Source: Levilactobacillus brevis (lineage in GTDB: Bacteria > Bacillota > Bacilli > Lactobacillales > Lactobacillaceae). Taken from it: a DNA stretch of 64,000 nt. Below the pieces are notes generated by a model. That model saw nothing but the letters and a program-made list of their open reading frames with translations, ran no database searches and had not been told where the DNA came from. Position numbers and translations under genes: made by a program. Shown here in pieces: positions 1 to 9,280 of this stretch. The stretch covers positions 930,001 to 994,000 of the forward strand of contig CP032931.1 of NCBI GenBank assembly GCA_003666485.1, written 5' to 3'. Position 1 is the stretch's first letter. Each line of letters starts with the position of its first letter.

Positions 1-801
1 ATGCAAGGGGCTAACCAGTTGAAGAACGGGAACGGCACGTTAGCCAAGTCATTGAAGAGTGGGGCTGATCAGATTCAGAACCAACCACTGACTAGCAAGA
101 CGGCTGACATGTTCGCGGCACCAACTAACTTGAAGCACGAAAGCTACAGTTACGTGCCAAACTACGGTCACGCGCTGGCACCTTACGTGTTGTCCGTTGC
201 CCTGTACGTTGGGGCCTTGGTCTTCAACTTCGCCTTCCCAATTCGGAAAGTCTCTCGTGAAGACGGAACCGCTACGGGTTGGTACTTGAGTAAGGTCTCC
301 ATTGGCGCAGTCGAAGGACTGGCCATGGGTGTGATCGAACCAGTCTTGATGATGTTAGGCGGCTTGACCGTTGATCACCCAGGTCAAATGATTCTGATTT
401 CCATCTTCTTCGCGGAAGCGTCGATGTTTATCGTCATGTTCCTGTCAATGCTACTGGACAACCCTGGTCGTTTCATTGCCATGGTTCTCCTGATGCTGCA
501 ACTTGGTGGTTCCGGTGGGACGTTCCCAATGGAAGTTACCAACCACTTCTACAACATCGTGCACCCATTCTTGCCAATGACTTACTCGATCCTCGGATTC
601 CGGCAAGCCATTACGTCAGGGATGCAAGGCATGGTCGGTCAAGCGCTGTGGGTCTTAGCACTCTTTACCATCATTGGTTTATCCCTGCTGTGGCCAACGA
701 TGGTTTGGCTCCAGAAGAAGCATCTCATGGGCAAGTCACAATTGGATGATAATCAGAAGCTCCAAGCAGTTGAAGATCCAAATTCCAATTCACATTCATA
801 A
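1..801 (+). CDS. YhgE/Pip family membrane protein, C-terminal part (cut by window edge)
   Basis: This is the last 266 residues of a membrane protein resembling the C-terminal domain of the YhgE/Pip family, a group that includes the lactococcal phage infection protein and is related to ABC-2 type permeases. A hydrophilic segment (residues 1-50) is followed by about six membrane segments (around 60-80, 100-120, 130-150, 155-175, 190-205 and 215-235) and a polar tail. Family members are usually 700-900 residues with a large extracellular domain, so the ATG at base 1 is probably internal and the real start lies upstream of the window. A terminator follows directly. The family assignment is by sequence impression; substrate and role are unknown. 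Confidence 0.75.
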   Translation: MQGANQLKNGNGTLAKSLKSGADQIQNQPLTSKTADMFAAPTNLKHESYSYVPNYGHALAPYVLSVALYVGALVFNFAFPIRKVSREDGTATGWYLSKVSIGAVEGLAMGVIEPVLMMLGGLTVDHPGQMILISIFFAEASMFIVMFLSMLLDNPGRFIAMVLLMLQLGGSGGTFPMEVTNHFYNIVHPFLPMTYSILGFRQAITSGMQGMVGQALWVLALFTIIGLSLLWPTMVWLQKKHLMGKSQLDDNQKLQAVEDPNSNSHS

Positions 802-808
802 AATAACG

Positions 809-848
809 GAAGCGTCGTAAAGCCACTGGTTTTGCGGCGTTTTTTGCG
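809..848 (+). terminator. Probable intrinsic terminator
   Basis: An imperfect hairpin (AGCGTCGTAAA pairing with TTTTGCGGCGTT) is followed by a T run just after the YhgE/Pip stop codon. Confidence 0.6.
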
Positions 849-886
849 TATAATGGATGCCATTGAGAGAAAAGAGGGACCTAGAC

Positions 887-1381
887 ATGTCAGTCAGTTT
901 TCGCTTAGCAACAGCCGCGGATCAACCGCGCATCGTCGAGATTTATAACCAAGCCATCGCCACCAAGGGAAGTACCGCGGACCTGACAGTGACCACCGTT
1001 GCCCAACGCCAATCGTGGTTCGCCGAATTTTCCGCCGATCATTTTCCGCTGTGGGTAATCGCAGATGAGGGCCGAGTCGTCGGTTACGTGGGGTTGGAAC
1101 CCTACAGTGATCGCGCAGCCTACGCCCAAACGGCCGAAATTGCCCTGTATCTAGCTTCCGAGGCCCAGGGCCATCACTTGGGTGGCCAGGCCATCCAATG
1201 GGCTGAGAGCGCCGGGAAACGGCTGGGACTGCACGCCATTATTTCGCGAATTTTTGGGCACAATCAGGCGAGTCGTCATTTATTTGAGAAACACGGTTAT
1301 GAGCACTGGGGCCACTTGCCAGCAATCGCTGACATGCAAGGCTTTAGCGCTGATTTGGAAGTCTACGGCAAGCATTTCTAG
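887..1381 (+). CDS. GNAT family N-acetyltransferase (phosphinothricin acetyltransferase-like)
   Basis: A 164-residue acetyltransferase of the GNAT fold, closest in look to the PAT/MddA (YncA) group that acetylates phosphinothricin, methionine sulfone or related small amines. It begins SFRLATAADQPRIVEIYN and has the typical VVGYVGLEPY strand, the acetyl-CoA loop region (QGHHLGGQAI, about 100-110) and the NQASRHLFEKHGYE helix near 128-141. The ATG at 887 is preferred over 857 because AAAGAGGGA lies 8 bases upstream and the GNAT domain begins directly after it. It stands alone after the YhgE/Pip gene. The actual substrate cannot be read from the sequence. Confidence 0.85.
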   Translation: MSVSFRLATAADQPRIVEIYNQAIATKGSTADLTVTTVAQRQSWFAEFSADHFPLWVIADEGRVVGYVGLEPYSDRAAYAQTAEIALYLASEAQGHHLGGQAIQWAESAGKRLGLHAIISRIFGHNQASRHLFEKHGYEHWGHLPAIADMQGFSADLEVYGKHF

Positions 1382-1583
1382 GGAGCCGTTAGGGATGAAA
1401 ATTCGCTGGTTTTTTTCACAAACTTTTAATTAAACCGGGGTAGATTGCGGATTCTCTTTGCTAAATATCAGAAGTGTTATATGAAAATAGCATGAAACAT
1501 GTTAAAATATCATCGTGTGGTTTTATCATGTAAACCCATTAACTTGCTTCATATCTCAGAGTATTCGACGGAGGCAAACATTC

Positions 1584-2390
1584 TTGAATAAACGACGGCC
1601 AAACCCCAAGCAGGTGCCGGACCCCAATGAACCCTTATGGCGGTCGACGCTGCGGGTAGCCATGCCCCTTAATTTGAGTTACATTCCGATTGGGCTGGCT
1701 TGTGGGATTTTGCTACACGCGGCAGGGTTCAATACCTTACTGACTGGATTGGTTTCAATCTTGATCTTTTCTGGTGGGGCACAATTTTTAATTGCCACGA
1801 TGTTGACCATTAATTCCCCACTACTTTCAATTGTTTTGATGTTGTTCTTTTTGGAATTACGGTATGCATTACTGAGTTCGAGTTTATCGCCTTACTTAAA
1901 AGGCCAGTCCAATCGCTTCTTATTTGCGTTTGCGATTTCTTTAAACGATGAAAATTACGCCATTAACTACTTAAAATTTGCCACGGATAAAAAGTGGACG
2001 GGCAAGGAAGCCCTAATGGTGGAGCATTATTCCTTGCTGTTCTGGGCCGTCAGCAACGTTATCGGGAGTCTGATCGGTAGCGCGCTGAAGATTGACCTGG
2101 GTGTCGTGAACTTTGCGTTAACGGCCTTGTTCTTGTACATGATCGTGATGCAGATCAAGAACCGCCTGACCATTGTGATCTGTCTGGTCTCAGGGGTCTT
2201 GGCGGCGGTCTGCATGATGCTCACCAAGAGTACGTTAGGGCTAGTTATTTCGACGATTATCGCTTCATTGATTGGGTTCTTCTTGGAAACCACGCTGCGG
2301 AAACACTTGCCGGCGAGTCATTGGCTGTGGAAGTTACGGAGTCCGGGGTCCAAGAAGTCGACCGTGGAAAGCGAATCGGATGCTAATTAG
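1584..2390 (+). CDS. azlC: AzlC family branched-chain amino acid exporter, large subunit
   Basis: A 268-residue membrane protein of the AzlC family, which with AzlD exports branched-chain amino acids and analogues. After a hydrophilic start it shows MPLNLSYIPIGLACGILLHA, the FSGGAQFLIATML segment and the LFFLELRYALLSSSLSPYL segment typical of the family, and at least six membrane helices. The start is taken as TTG at 1584 because GGAGG (1570-1574) sits 9 bases upstream; an in-frame ATG at 1515 lacks a ribosome site. The azlD gene follows after 17 bases, so the two are almost certainly co-transcribed. The upstream 200 bases hold an AT-rich promoter region with an AACATGTT palindrome near 1496. 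Confidence 0.88.
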   Translation: MNKRRPNPKQVPDPNEPLWRSTLRVAMPLNLSYIPIGLACGILLHAAGFNTLLTGLVSILIFSGGAQFLIATMLTINSPLLSIVLMLFFLELRYALLSSSLSPYLKGQSNRFLFAFAISLNDENYAINYLKFATDKKWTGKEALMVEHYSLLFWAVSNVIGSLIGSALKIDLGVVNFALTALFLYMIVMQIKNRLTIVICLVSGVLAAVCMMLTKSTLGLVISTIIASLIGFFLETTLRKHLPASHWLWKLRSPGSKKSTVESESDAN

Positions 2391-2407
2391 GATACAGGAG
2401 ACGCTAT

Positions 2408-2755
2408 ATGAGTGCAGTTAATACGTGGAACAGTACGCAACACTTTTGGTTGATCATTCTAGGCTTTTGCGTTGCCTTCGTGCCGCGCTTCCTTCCCTTG
2501 ATGTTATTCACCAAGCGGGCCATTCCTGAATGGTTCAACGAATGGATGAAATTTGTGCCGGTATCGCTATTTACGGCGCTGGTCGTGAAGGATGTCTTCA
2601 TCGACAGTGCGACGTACCAAATCATCTTTACCCATTTTTCCGAAATGATTGCGGCTGTGATCGTCGTCATCATTGCTTATCGCACGCGATCCATGGCCAT
2701 TTCGGTGATTACAGGATTGATAGCTGTTTTCCTGTTGTCTATGTTTATTGCGTGA
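2408..2755 (+). CDS. azlD: AzlD family branched-chain amino acid exporter, small subunit
   Basis: A 115-residue protein with four predicted membrane helices, matching the size and pattern of AzlD: a first helix WLIILGFCVAFVPRFLPLML, the PEWFNEWMKFVPVSLFTALV segment and two C-terminal helices. It is the partner of the preceding AzlC; the family pair forms an exporter for branched-chain amino acids. An AGGAG ribosome site lies just upstream, and the intergenic gap is only 17 bases. A strong terminator follows 50 bases downstream, closing the two-gene operon. Confidence 0.88.
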   Translation: MSAVNTWNSTQHFWLIILGFCVAFVPRFLPLMLFTKRAIPEWFNEWMKFVPVSLFTALVVKDVFIDSATYQIIFTHFSEMIAAVIVVIIAYRTRSMAISVITGLIAVFLLSMFIA

Positions 2756-2803
2756 ATTGATGGAAGTTTGTCAAATGGTGTTGAAGGATAGTTTCTATCC
2801 TTT

Positions 2804-2834
2804 GGAGATCTCCTCGTGTGGGAGATCTTTTTTG
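2804..2834 (+). terminator. Intrinsic terminator of azlCD
   Basis: An AGATCTCC/GGAGATCT stem with a 6-base loop is followed by TTTTTT. Confidence 0.85.
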
Positions 2835-2937
2835 TTGTTTTATTAGTTGCGGCGTTTAATCTGGTGTGTTGTCTGAATATCGTACTTGAAGGCATAACAA
2901 ATAAGCCTACCATCGTGACGTTATTGTGGTAGATAAT

Positions 2938-4176
2938 CTAGGCAATCAGCTGGTAGACGCGTGTGAACATATTGGCCTGATTGGATAAGCCATAACAAGC
3001 ACGTTTGAGCTCCTTGATCTTACGGTTGATGCCCTCTATCGGTCCGTTAGAGTAGGACGATTTGGCGGCGTTAATTACTCCATTAAGATTCTTTCGTAGG
3101 GTATGCATGGCCGTATCTAGGTGCGTGCCGTTAGGCTGATAGTTAGTGATGATATTCTTGAGTTCATCAGCGTGACGCCCCATCAAAGCATCGTGGAGAT
3201 CGATGTAGGTTTCATAAGCTGTTTTGAAGGCCGGAAACGCATCGGTTCCAATATCAATAGCGTTCTGTTCGGTCAAGTACTCATTCAGGCCGAAGAGGTA
3301 GCGGCTCTTTTGTGCGTCAGGGTTGGCCTTGTGGAATAGGCGCCATAGTGATTTCAGTACTTTATATTCCCGCGAATGCTTGTCGAGTTGCTTTAAACAT
3401 TGAGTGCGAATGGTATCCATCGTCCGGCCCATTAATTGAATAATGTGGAACCGATCAATAATGAGTTCGGCGTTAGGGAATAGTTCGTGCACGAATGCCT
3501 GATAGGAGGCGTTCATGTCCATGATGACGCGTTGAACCGCGGTCCGTTCTGCGGTGCTGTACTGACTAAGAAAGAACTGTTTGATGGTTCTATTAAGGCG
3601 GTCGCTAAGTACTTTAACTGATTTGTGAGTGTCGGCGTCAATGCAAATAAACGACATGGAGCCGTGCGTGGAACGGAATTCATCAAAGCATAGATTAATC
3701 GGTAACCGGCGGCTCGCGTGTGGATGAATATTAGCCGTCAAAATACGCTGAACTGAGTTTGTCGAAATACCGGTGAGACTGGCGATAGTCTTAGCCGGGA
3801 GTGATTTACTGGCTAGCTTCAGCACATGAGTCGCTAGTCCGTGACCGATGGCGTGGTTGGTTGATACCACTGGAGTGGTGGCCGTACAAGTGCTATGGCA
3901 GTTACTACAACGCCAGCGTTGCTTGTTTAGCTCTAGAATTACGGGCCGGTCCATGGGTCCTGCAATGTGGACATGAGTGAGCTTGTGTCCGTTAGGGTGC
4001 AACGTATTGTATCCACAGCTGGGACAGCGCCTGAGTGTGTAGGTAAGCTCTGCCTGGATGACCAAATACTTTTTGCGACCCGAGCCCCGACCATGAAATT
4101 CCTCACGAGTACCGAACACCTGAATGTTTGTGTCTGTAATTCCCAGTAATTTAAGTGTATTATCCAGTTGAGACAT
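2938..4176 (-). CDS. ISL3 family transposase
   Basis: A 412-residue DDE transposase that cuts and joins the ends of its element. The N-terminal zinc ribbon has the cysteine pairs CPSCGY and CSNCHST (about residues 53-96), followed by a helix-turn-helix-like stretch ([21 protein letters not shown]) and the catalytic domain, with FDEF near 164, the [13 protein letters not shown] and [11 protein letters not shown] segments, and the C-terminal [19 protein letters not shown] containing the catalytic Glu. The reading frame is intact, so the element may still be active. It is transcribed toward the convergent azlCD operon. Confidence 0.93.
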   Translation of the reverse strand: MSQLDNTLKLLGITDTNIQVFGTREEFHGRGSGRKKYLVIQAELTYTLRRCPSCGYNTLHPNGHKLTHVHIAGPMDRPVILELNKQRWRCSNCHSTCTATTPVVSTNHAIGHGLATHVLKLASKSLPAKTIASLTGISTNSVQRILTANIHPHASRRLPINLCFDEFRSTHGSMSFICIDADTHKSVKVLSDRLNRTIKQFFLSQYSTAERTAVQRVIMDMNASYQAFVHELFPNAELIIDRFHIIQLMGRTMDTIRTQCLKQLDKHSREYKVLKSLWRLFHKANPDAQKSRYLFGLNEYLTEQNAIDIGTDAFPAFKTAYETYIDLHDALMGRHADELKNIITNYQPNGTHLDTAMHTLRKNLNGVINAAKSSYSNGPIEGINRKIKELKRACYGLSNQANMFTRVYQLIA

Positions 4177-4314
4177 CTATTCCTACCCCGCTTATCTTGA
4201 GTTTCGTCGCTTAAAGCATAGCACTAGGGAGGCTTAGATGCCTTTTTTTGTTATCAAAAAGGGCCTAGTACTTTTGGAATGGAAATACTTTCCAACACCA
4301 AAAATTCTAGACCC
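2938..4314 (-). mobile_element. ISL3-family insertion sequence (left boundary not resolved)
   Basis: The element carries one ISL3-type transposase on the minus strand. The upstream end is marked by a GGGTCTAGAATTTTT-type terminal sequence (read on the minus strand, outer end at 4314). No matching terminal repeat is clear on the left: only a GGTGTTG-plus-degenerate match exists near 2777, before the azlCD terminator, and may be chance. The left boundary is therefore given as the transposase stop and the real end lies somewhere in 2780-2938. Target duplications were not found. Confidence 0.7.
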
Positions 4315-4344
4315 GAATTGATTTAGTTGAATGAGTCTTATGTA

Positions 4345-4376
4345 GGGCGGAGCCGGTTTGGGGCTCCGCTCTTTTT
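4345..4376 (+). terminator. Plus-strand intrinsic terminator, no obvious gene upstream
   Basis: GCGGAGCC/GGCTCCGC stem with a 7-base loop and a CTTTTT tail on the plus strand. The nearest plus-strand gene upstream is azlD, beyond the insertion sequence, so this may be a terminator left behind when the element moved in. Confidence 0.65.
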
Positions 4377-4398
4377 CCATGCTTAGGGGTTAACTAAA

Positions 4399-5256
4399 CT
4401 AGGCAGTATAAGGTTTGTTGGTAGCAGTCAATTTGGTAAGTGTATTTTCAGCAGCTAGCAAATTTTTCGCAGCGTCTAAAATCTGAGTATAATTTTTTGA
4501 GCCTTTGATTTTGTTACCCGCGTCTCTATAAGCTTTTGAGCTTTCTCCAGTGCTACTTACCTTAGCATCGAGGTCGGTACCAAACTTAGTACTAGCGATT
4601 GGATCTTTTTGGGGAGATGCTGTCTTTGCTTCAGTGATTTGTCCCTTGATGAGTTCCAAGTAAACGGCACGAGTGTTTTGTTGGTCATGCGTTGCGTTCT
4701 CATTTTTGATATTTCCAATTGCATTATCGAAGTCTTTTTGAGCATTCTCAAATTCAGTCTTAGCAGTCTTATAAATAAACTGAGTATGAACGACTTCATG
4801 CGGCTTGCTCTGTGGCTTTTCCTTATCCTTCGCAGGCTTCTTCCCCTCATCAGGCTTAGCCGGGGCAGGGGTAGTCGAAGCAGGCGTCTCGGTAATCACG
4901 CCATCATCGATTGCTTGGACAGCCTTCTTCACTTTATGCGTGTAAGTCCGGGCCTTCAAACCGGCCTTAGTTGCCTTGATCTTGAACTTCAGCTTAGACA
5001 GGTTATTCTTCTTGACCTTAACCGTGAACTTGCCTTTCTTGTTCGCCGTAGCTGAAGCCTTTTCCCCGTGCTTCAGCTTCATCAGCGTGATGTGTGACTT
5101 GGCCGTCGTGTAACCGGTGACCTTGTGCTTCGTGACCTTGACGTGGGTGATTTTGGCAACTGACTGGTGCGTGGTCTTGGCCGCCAAGGCACTGACTTCC
5201 CCACCGGTAACAATTGAGAGCAACGTTGCGGCCATAACAATCTTCTTCATGTCCAT
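4399..5256 (-). CDS. Secreted protein with Ig-like (Big_6-type) domain and coiled-coil tail
   Basis: A 285-residue exported protein of unknown function. A signal peptide (about residues 1-26, KKIVMAATLLSIVTGGEVSA) is followed by one lysine-rich beta domain (about 35-110) with the pattern KHKVTGYTTAKSHI, ANKKGKFTVKVKK and KIKATKAGLKARTYTHKV. This is the pattern of bacterial Ig-like Big_6 repeats. Then come a proline/lysine linker and a helical, charged C-terminal region. No sorting motif or membrane anchor is present, so it is either released or held by charge. ATG at 5256 is chosen because AAAGGGG lies 12 bases upstream. It is a paralog of the gene at 5584-6528 in the N-terminal half only. 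Confidence 0.7.
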   Translation of the reverse strand: MDMKKIVMAATLLSIVTGGEVSALAAKTTHQSVAKITHVKVTKHKVTGYTTAKSHITLMKLKHGEKASATANKKGKFTVKVKKNNLSKLKFKIKATKAGLKARTYTHKVKKAVQAIDDGVITETPASTTPAPAKPDEGKKPAKDKEKPQSKPHEVVHTQFIYKTAKTEFENAQKDFDNAIGNIKNENATHDQQNTRAVYLELIKGQITEAKTASPQKDPIASTKFGTDLDAKVSSTGESSKAYRDAGNKIKGSKNYTQILDAAKNLLAAENTLTKLTATNKPYTA

Positions 5257-5483
5257 AACAAATATAATCCCCTTTATAACTTGATGTACCAGCATTTCTG
5301 CTGGTGAAACCACTATATCATGTTGACAACCTCAGCAAAAGAAGAGATGTCAATCAGACACAAAGGTTTATATCGTTAGCAGTGTTAATCGCCAATGGTG
5401 ACGGCAATCCTGGGGCACCACTTTTTATCCATAAATTTTGTAATACTGGACATTACCATTTTCCAACAGGGGAGAACGACAAA

Positions 5484-5516
5484 TAAAAAAGAGCTTGGGC
5501 AGAAGTCCCAAACTCT
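5484..5516 (-). terminator. Intrinsic terminator of the 5584-6528 gene
   Basis: On the minus strand, AGAGTTTGGG pairs with CCCAAGCTCT over a 7-base loop and is followed by TTTTTTATTT. The rest of the 5257-5583 gap holds the promoter of the downstream gene and nothing else I can identify. Confidence 0.88.
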
Positions 5517-5583
5517 GGTAGATCAAGATTCGATTGTTGAATCGAAGTCGTTACGACCGTTTAAAATCAATCCCAGGCCGGTC

Positions 5584-6528
5584 TTAATGCAATTCTTCCG
5601 GCGTGTAACTGTTATCCAGGACCCACAGCTCATCCATCAAGGAGCTGACCTTGGTGCGGGCATTCTCTAAGGGCAGCATTTGCGGATAGAGGTCAAGTCG
5701 TTGATCAAGCATGTCATCAATACGTGCGTCCAGGAGGGCCTTTTGCTGGGTGGCGCGATCGATTGCCGCTTGGTCATGATTGGCCGTTGCGGTGGCTAGG
5801 TCCTTGTCGACAAGTTGCAGATTCACGCGTTGCACGTGGATTTCAGTCGTCAAGGCGTCGATTTTATCCGCCACGGGTTGGAGCTGGGACTTGACTTGGT
5901 AATAGGTCGCCTTAGCCGCAGCGACTTGGGCCTTTTTGGCCGCAATCTTGCGGTCCTTGGCCGACAAGTTGCTTCCCGGTTGGCTTGGGGTCGTTGGCTT
6001 GGTTGGCGTCGACGGGCTGGCTGGGCCAGTGGGCTTTGTCGGTTTCGTTGGCTTATTTGGCTTGGTTGGTTTAACTGGTTTCGCTGGTGTTGTCGGTTTC
6101 ACGGGCTTGGCTGGCGTCGTTGGCTTCACCGGTTTCGTCGGCTTGCTTGGCTGACTTGGCGTAACCGCCGCAGGGTGGTGTGGCTTGGCCTGTGCGCGTT
6201 TGATCTGTTTATTTGAGAAGGTCCGCGACTTGAAGCCGGGCTTGGTCGCCTTGAGTTTGAATGACAATTTCGTCAGATTTTGCTTCTTCACCGTGATGGT
6301 AAACTTACCGACCCGGTTGGCTTTACCGCTGGCAAACGACTTCCCCTGAGCGTTTACCAAACGGATGTGGGCGTACTTGGTGGTCTTGCCGGTCAGGCGG
6401 TGCTTGGCCAGCTTGATCTGCGTGAGCTTGCTGATTGTGTGGCTCTTGGCCAGCGCGTTGACTTCTCCCCCGAAAGCCATCGTCAATGCCGCTGCGACCA
6501 GTAGTGCTGGTTTAATCCCCATAGTCAT
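5584..6528 (-). CDS. Secreted Ig-like protein with proline-rich (KPT) stalk and coiled coil
   Basis: A 314-residue exported protein. Signal peptide (residues 1-28), one Ig-like domain (about 33-108, with KHRLTGKTTKYAHI, ANRVGKFTITVKK and KLKATKPGFKSRTFS) clearly paralogous to that of the neighbour at 4399-5256, then a proline stalk of about 55 residues built of KPT, KPV and TPA units, and a predicted alpha-helical coiled coil rich in Ala, Gln and Asp (about 190-300). KPT stalks are common in wall-spanning proteins of lactobacilli, yet no LPxTG motif is present. GGGGAG lies 9 bases before the ATG. Function unknown; an adhesion or wall-binding role is a guess. Confidence 0.7.
   Translation of the reverse strand: MTMGIKPALLVAAALTMAFGGEVNALAKSHTISKLTQIKLAKHRLTGKTTKYAHIRLVNAQGKSFASGKANRVGKFTITVKKQNLTKLSFKLKATKPGFKSRTFSNKQIKRAQAKPHHPAAVTPSQPSKPTKPVKPTTPAKPVKPTTPAKPVKPTKPNKPTKPTKPTGPASPSTPTKPTTPSQPGSNLSAKDRKIAAKKAQVAAAKATYYQVKSQLQPVADKIDALTTEIHVQRVNLQLVDKDLATATANHDQAAIDRATQQKALLDARIDDMLDQRLDLYPQMLPLENARTKVSSLMDELWVLDNSYTPEELH
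5976..6160 (-). repeat. Tandem proline-rich coding repeat (KPT/KPV/TPA)
   Basis: Degenerate 9-18 base tandem units encode KPVKPTTPA-type repeats in the stalk of the secreted Ig-like protein. The array reads open in several frames, which explains spurious ORFs on the other strand. Confidence 0.8.
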
Positions 6529-6852
6529 GATGAAATTTTCTCCCCATTCTCTTTTTTGTTAACACAATTCAATTGCGTACCATCAGTCTAACATGAACCA
6601 TTTGAGAAAAAAAGCGGAGATGAAAATCACAAACAAAGATTGAGGGGCAAAAGTTCACAAATCATAGGATAGTGGAAATTGCCGGATAATAGGGAAGAGA
6701 ACGCTTACGGAAAACTCAAAATTCACAACCGAATATAAATAAGATTGTGAAAAAACGGCTGTAAATTACTAGACCACCCCAGCATCGCCTTCTCAAGACT
6801 GATTATGAAATTCAAGATACCTGGTCATCAAGACTAGCTATACGCAGGCACA
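6529..6852. other. Gene-free AT-rich stretch upstream of the secreted protein
   Basis: About 320 bases without a credible gene. It must hold the minus-strand promoter of the 5584-6528 gene; no clear -35/-10 pair was identified. No strong hairpin was seen other than the terminator at its right edge. Confidence 0.5.
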
Positions 6853-6899
6853 CAAAAACACCCAGCCACCGGTGATCAATCCGTTAGCTGGGTGTTTTT
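6853..6899 (-). terminator. Terminator of cfa (symmetric, T runs on both strands)
   Basis: ACACCCAGC pairs with GCTGGGTGT over a 20-base loop, with TTTTTG on the minus side and TTTTTA on the plus side. It lies 36 bases after the cfa stop codon. Confidence 0.85.
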
Positions 6900-6934
6900 A
6901 AGTGAATGATCCGCGGTCACTCACCTGATTTGAA

Positions 6935-8131
6935 TTAGTCCGCTACCTTGGCGTGGGTCTCATCATACATGTAATCCCGCGTCATGGGTAACATCCGGGC
7001 AGACGGGCCCTTGGAAATCAAATACTGAATCACGTCAATATTACCAGACTTGAAGGAAGCTGCGCAAGCTTGGAGATAAAGATCCCACATGCGGACGAAG
7101 TTTTCGTCAAACATCTCGGCAACCTCGTCGCGGTGTTGATTGAAGTTTTGGTCCCAGATCTCCACGGTCTTTTGGTAGTGACGACGTAGAGGTTCCATGT
7201 CGTCGATCTGCAGGCCGTTTTCGATGATGTGGGTCGTGTTTTCAATCAAGCCGGGTACGTAGCCACCGGGGAAGATCCACTTGTTCAACCAACCGTTATT
7301 AGCGCCACCCTGTTGCCGGGTGATTCCGTGAATCAAGGCGACCCCGTCGTTCATCAGGTACTTTTGGACGCAGTCGAAGTATTGGCCCAGGTTTTCTTGG
7401 CCAACGTGTTCGAACATACCAACAGAGGTGATGTAGTCCCACTGTTCGTTGCCTAGTTCACGGTAGTCTTCCAGGCGAACTTCGGCGACGTCTTGCAGGC
7501 CTTCATCTTGGATGCGTTGGTTCACGTAGTCAAATTGTTCTTGGCTCAGCGTGATCCCAGTCACGTGCAGACCGTAGTCCTTGGCCGCCGTGAGCATCAA
7601 GGTCCCCCAGCCACAACCAATGTCCAGCAAGGTCTTGCCGGGTTGTGGGTTGAGCTTCTTGATGATGTGGTGAACCTTGTTCATTTGCGCCGTGTAGAGG
7701 CTGTCCTCGGGCGTTTCGAAGTAGGCACAGGAATAAGTCATGGTGTCATCCAACCAGAGCTTGTAGAAGTTGTTACCGATGTCGTAGTGGTTCTGGACGT
7801 CGGCCTTGCTTTCCTTTTCCGTGTGCTTTTGCTTAGGTAAGAAATGAATGAACTTCTTGTTGTGGAAGAAGCTATCGGCGTTTTCGTAGGCCGCTGTCAG
7901 CAGGTCTTCGATACTGCCGTCAATTTCAATCGTCCCATCCATGATGGCTTCCCCCAACGCGATAGAGGCGTTGCGGGAGATTTCCTTGACCGGAATGGCC
8001 TCGTGAATGGTAATCGTGATGTCGGGAGTGCCAGTCCCATAAACATCGGAAGAGCCGTCCCAGTAGTTAACGCGGACGGGGATGTTAAAGGTGTGGCTGA
8101 GAAATGTTTTGTAGAATGTTTTTTCAAGCAT
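6935..8131 (-). CDS. cfa: Cyclopropane-fatty-acyl-phospholipid synthase
   Basis: A 398-residue SAM-dependent enzyme that adds a methylene bridge to unsaturated acyl chains of membrane phospholipids, a known acid and solvent tolerance factor in lactic acid bacteria. Visible features are the [16 protein letters not shown] motif (113-128), MTYSCAYF (131-138), the SAM-binding LLDIGCGWG loop (168-176), [10 protein letters not shown] and the GMFEHVG segment. The length fits the family. ATG at 8131 is preferred over 8170 because AAAGGA lies 8 bases upstream. A TATAAT box on the minus strand at 8195-8200 is a plausible promoter. It is divergent from the TPR-like gene. Confidence 0.95.
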   Translation of the reverse strand: MLEKTFYKTFLSHTFNIPVRVNYWDGSSDVYGTGTPDITITIHEAIPVKEISRNASIALGEAIMDGTIEIDGSIEDLLTAAYENADSFFHNKKFIHFLPKQKHTEKESKADVQNHYDIGNNFYKLWLDDTMTYSCAYFETPEDSLYTAQMNKVHHIIKKLNPQPGKTLLDIGCGWGTLMLTAAKDYGLHVTGITLSQEQFDYVNQRIQDEGLQDVAEVRLEDYRELGNEQWDYITSVGMFEHVGQENLGQYFDCVQKYLMNDGVALIHGITRQQGGANNGWLNKWIFPGGYVPGLIENTTHIIENGLQIDDMEPLRRHYQKTVEIWDQNFNQHRDEVAEMFDENFVRMWDLYLQACAASFKSGNIDVIQYLISKGPSARMLPMTRDYMYDETHAKVAD

Positions 8132-8301
8132 GTCAGGAGTCCTTTCCGGTTTTCTCTTAGATTTGGACACAAGAAAACGAAATTTACTTAAGCCATTATA
8201 CGCCTTTAATGGGAGAAAGGGTAAGGGGTGACTTGGTGTAACCGCTTAACATTAATTTGCCATGAGGGCATAGCAAAAATGACGGATTCTTAAATGCGGC
8301 A

Positions 8302-8310
8302 TGGTATAAT
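8302..8310 (+). promoter_or_regulatory. Extended -10 promoter for the 8343 gene
   Basis: TGGTATAAT forms an extended -10 box 33 bases upstream of the start; no good -35 is present. Confidence 0.6.
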
Positions 8311-8342
8311 GGACTTACAATTAACCAGCGGAGGTCTTTCAT

Positions 8343-9242
8343 TTGAAAAAATGGGTATGGGTCGTGGCAACAATCGTTGTGGCACTGCTGATTGGTGGGT
8401 ACGCGTATTCCAATCATCACGCGACAGCCAAGGAGTACCAAGCGGCAATGGCCAACGGTCGGACTGCCATTCAAGCAAAACATTATACGCAAGCGGAAAG
8501 TTATTTCCAAAACGCCTTGAAACGGCGGCTAAACGACAAGCCAGCCCAACGCTACCTGACGCAGACCCAACGGTTCGTGTCAGCGGAAAATGCGTTGAGC
8601 GACCTGAAGTTTGCGAGCGCTGAAAAGCACTACACGGCGGTCAAAAATACCACTGATGCATCAAACGTCTTAGTGACGCGCGCAACGGCAAAGGTCAAGC
8701 AGGTCAAGGAAATTCGCGCCAACGTTAAGCAATTTAAGAAACTCTTGAAGACGGCTAGTGGCCAGAACCTGGCATTGAACTATGGCCAATCCAACACGAC
8801 GTTAGACGAGCTCTTTAACAACGCCAAGTTCCGGCAGAAGTACTACAAAGACTTGTACGACCAAGCCTTAGCCTTACGCAAGGCCAACAATGCCGGACAA
8901 ACGGCGGCTGCCAGTTCTAGTAGCGCTAACAGCAGTAGTGCTGCCGCAACCAGCTCTAGCAACGGGACGTCGACCAGCAGCTCCAGCGCGTCACTGACGT
9001 CTTCTGAGCAGTCGGCGGCCAACAACTATTCCGGGAGTAACGAATACACCGTGACTCAGAAGCAAAAGGAATTGAACGGCAAGACCATCACAGCAGCTCA
9101 AATCGACAACGCCCGTAAGACCATCAACGCGGCGGGCGGTCAAGCCGATGCCATGAGTGATCAAGACGTGCGGGTCGCCTTGCAGACGGCTAACAAGAAG
9201 AACATGTCGTTGACGCAATACACGAAGCAATATCTCAAGTAA
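8343..9242 (+). CDS. Membrane-anchored TPR-like protein with serine-rich linker
   Basis: A 299-residue protein of unknown function. One N-terminal membrane helix (about 3-20) with a short cytoplasmic end suggests a single-pass or signal-anchor protein facing outward. Residues 30-170 are helical with a TPR-like pattern (GRTAIQAKHYTQAESYFQNAL, AENALSDLKFASAEKHYTAV). A serine/alanine-rich linker (about 185-220) leads to a small C-terminal domain of about 70 residues. TTG is used as the start: GGAGG at 8330-8334 lies 8 bases before it and the next ATG would lose the membrane helix. It is a single-gene unit with its own promoter and terminator. Confidence 0.7.
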   Translation: MKKWVWVVATIVVALLIGGYAYSNHHATAKEYQAAMANGRTAIQAKHYTQAESYFQNALKRRLNDKPAQRYLTQTQRFVSAENALSDLKFASAEKHYTAVKNTTDASNVLVTRATAKVKQVKEIRANVKQFKKLLKTASGQNLALNYGQSNTTLDELFNNAKFRQKYYKDLYDQALALRKANNAGQTAAASSSSANSSSAAATSSSNGTSTSSSSASLTSSEQSAANNYSGSNEYTVTQKQKELNGKTITAAQIDNARKTINAAGGQADAMSDQDVRVALQTANKKNMSLTQYTKQYLK

Positions 9243-9280
9243 GCCAGTCGGTTCACGGATCATCCTACTGAATCGCTACG

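Noticed and set aside
2777..2800. Left inverted repeat of the ISL3 element
   Set aside because: Only GGTGTTG plus a loose match is seen and it lies before the intact azlCD terminator; probably chance.
5936..6154. Gly/Leu/Val-rich open frame opposite the proline stalk
   Set aside because: A shadow of the KPT repeat; no ribosome site.
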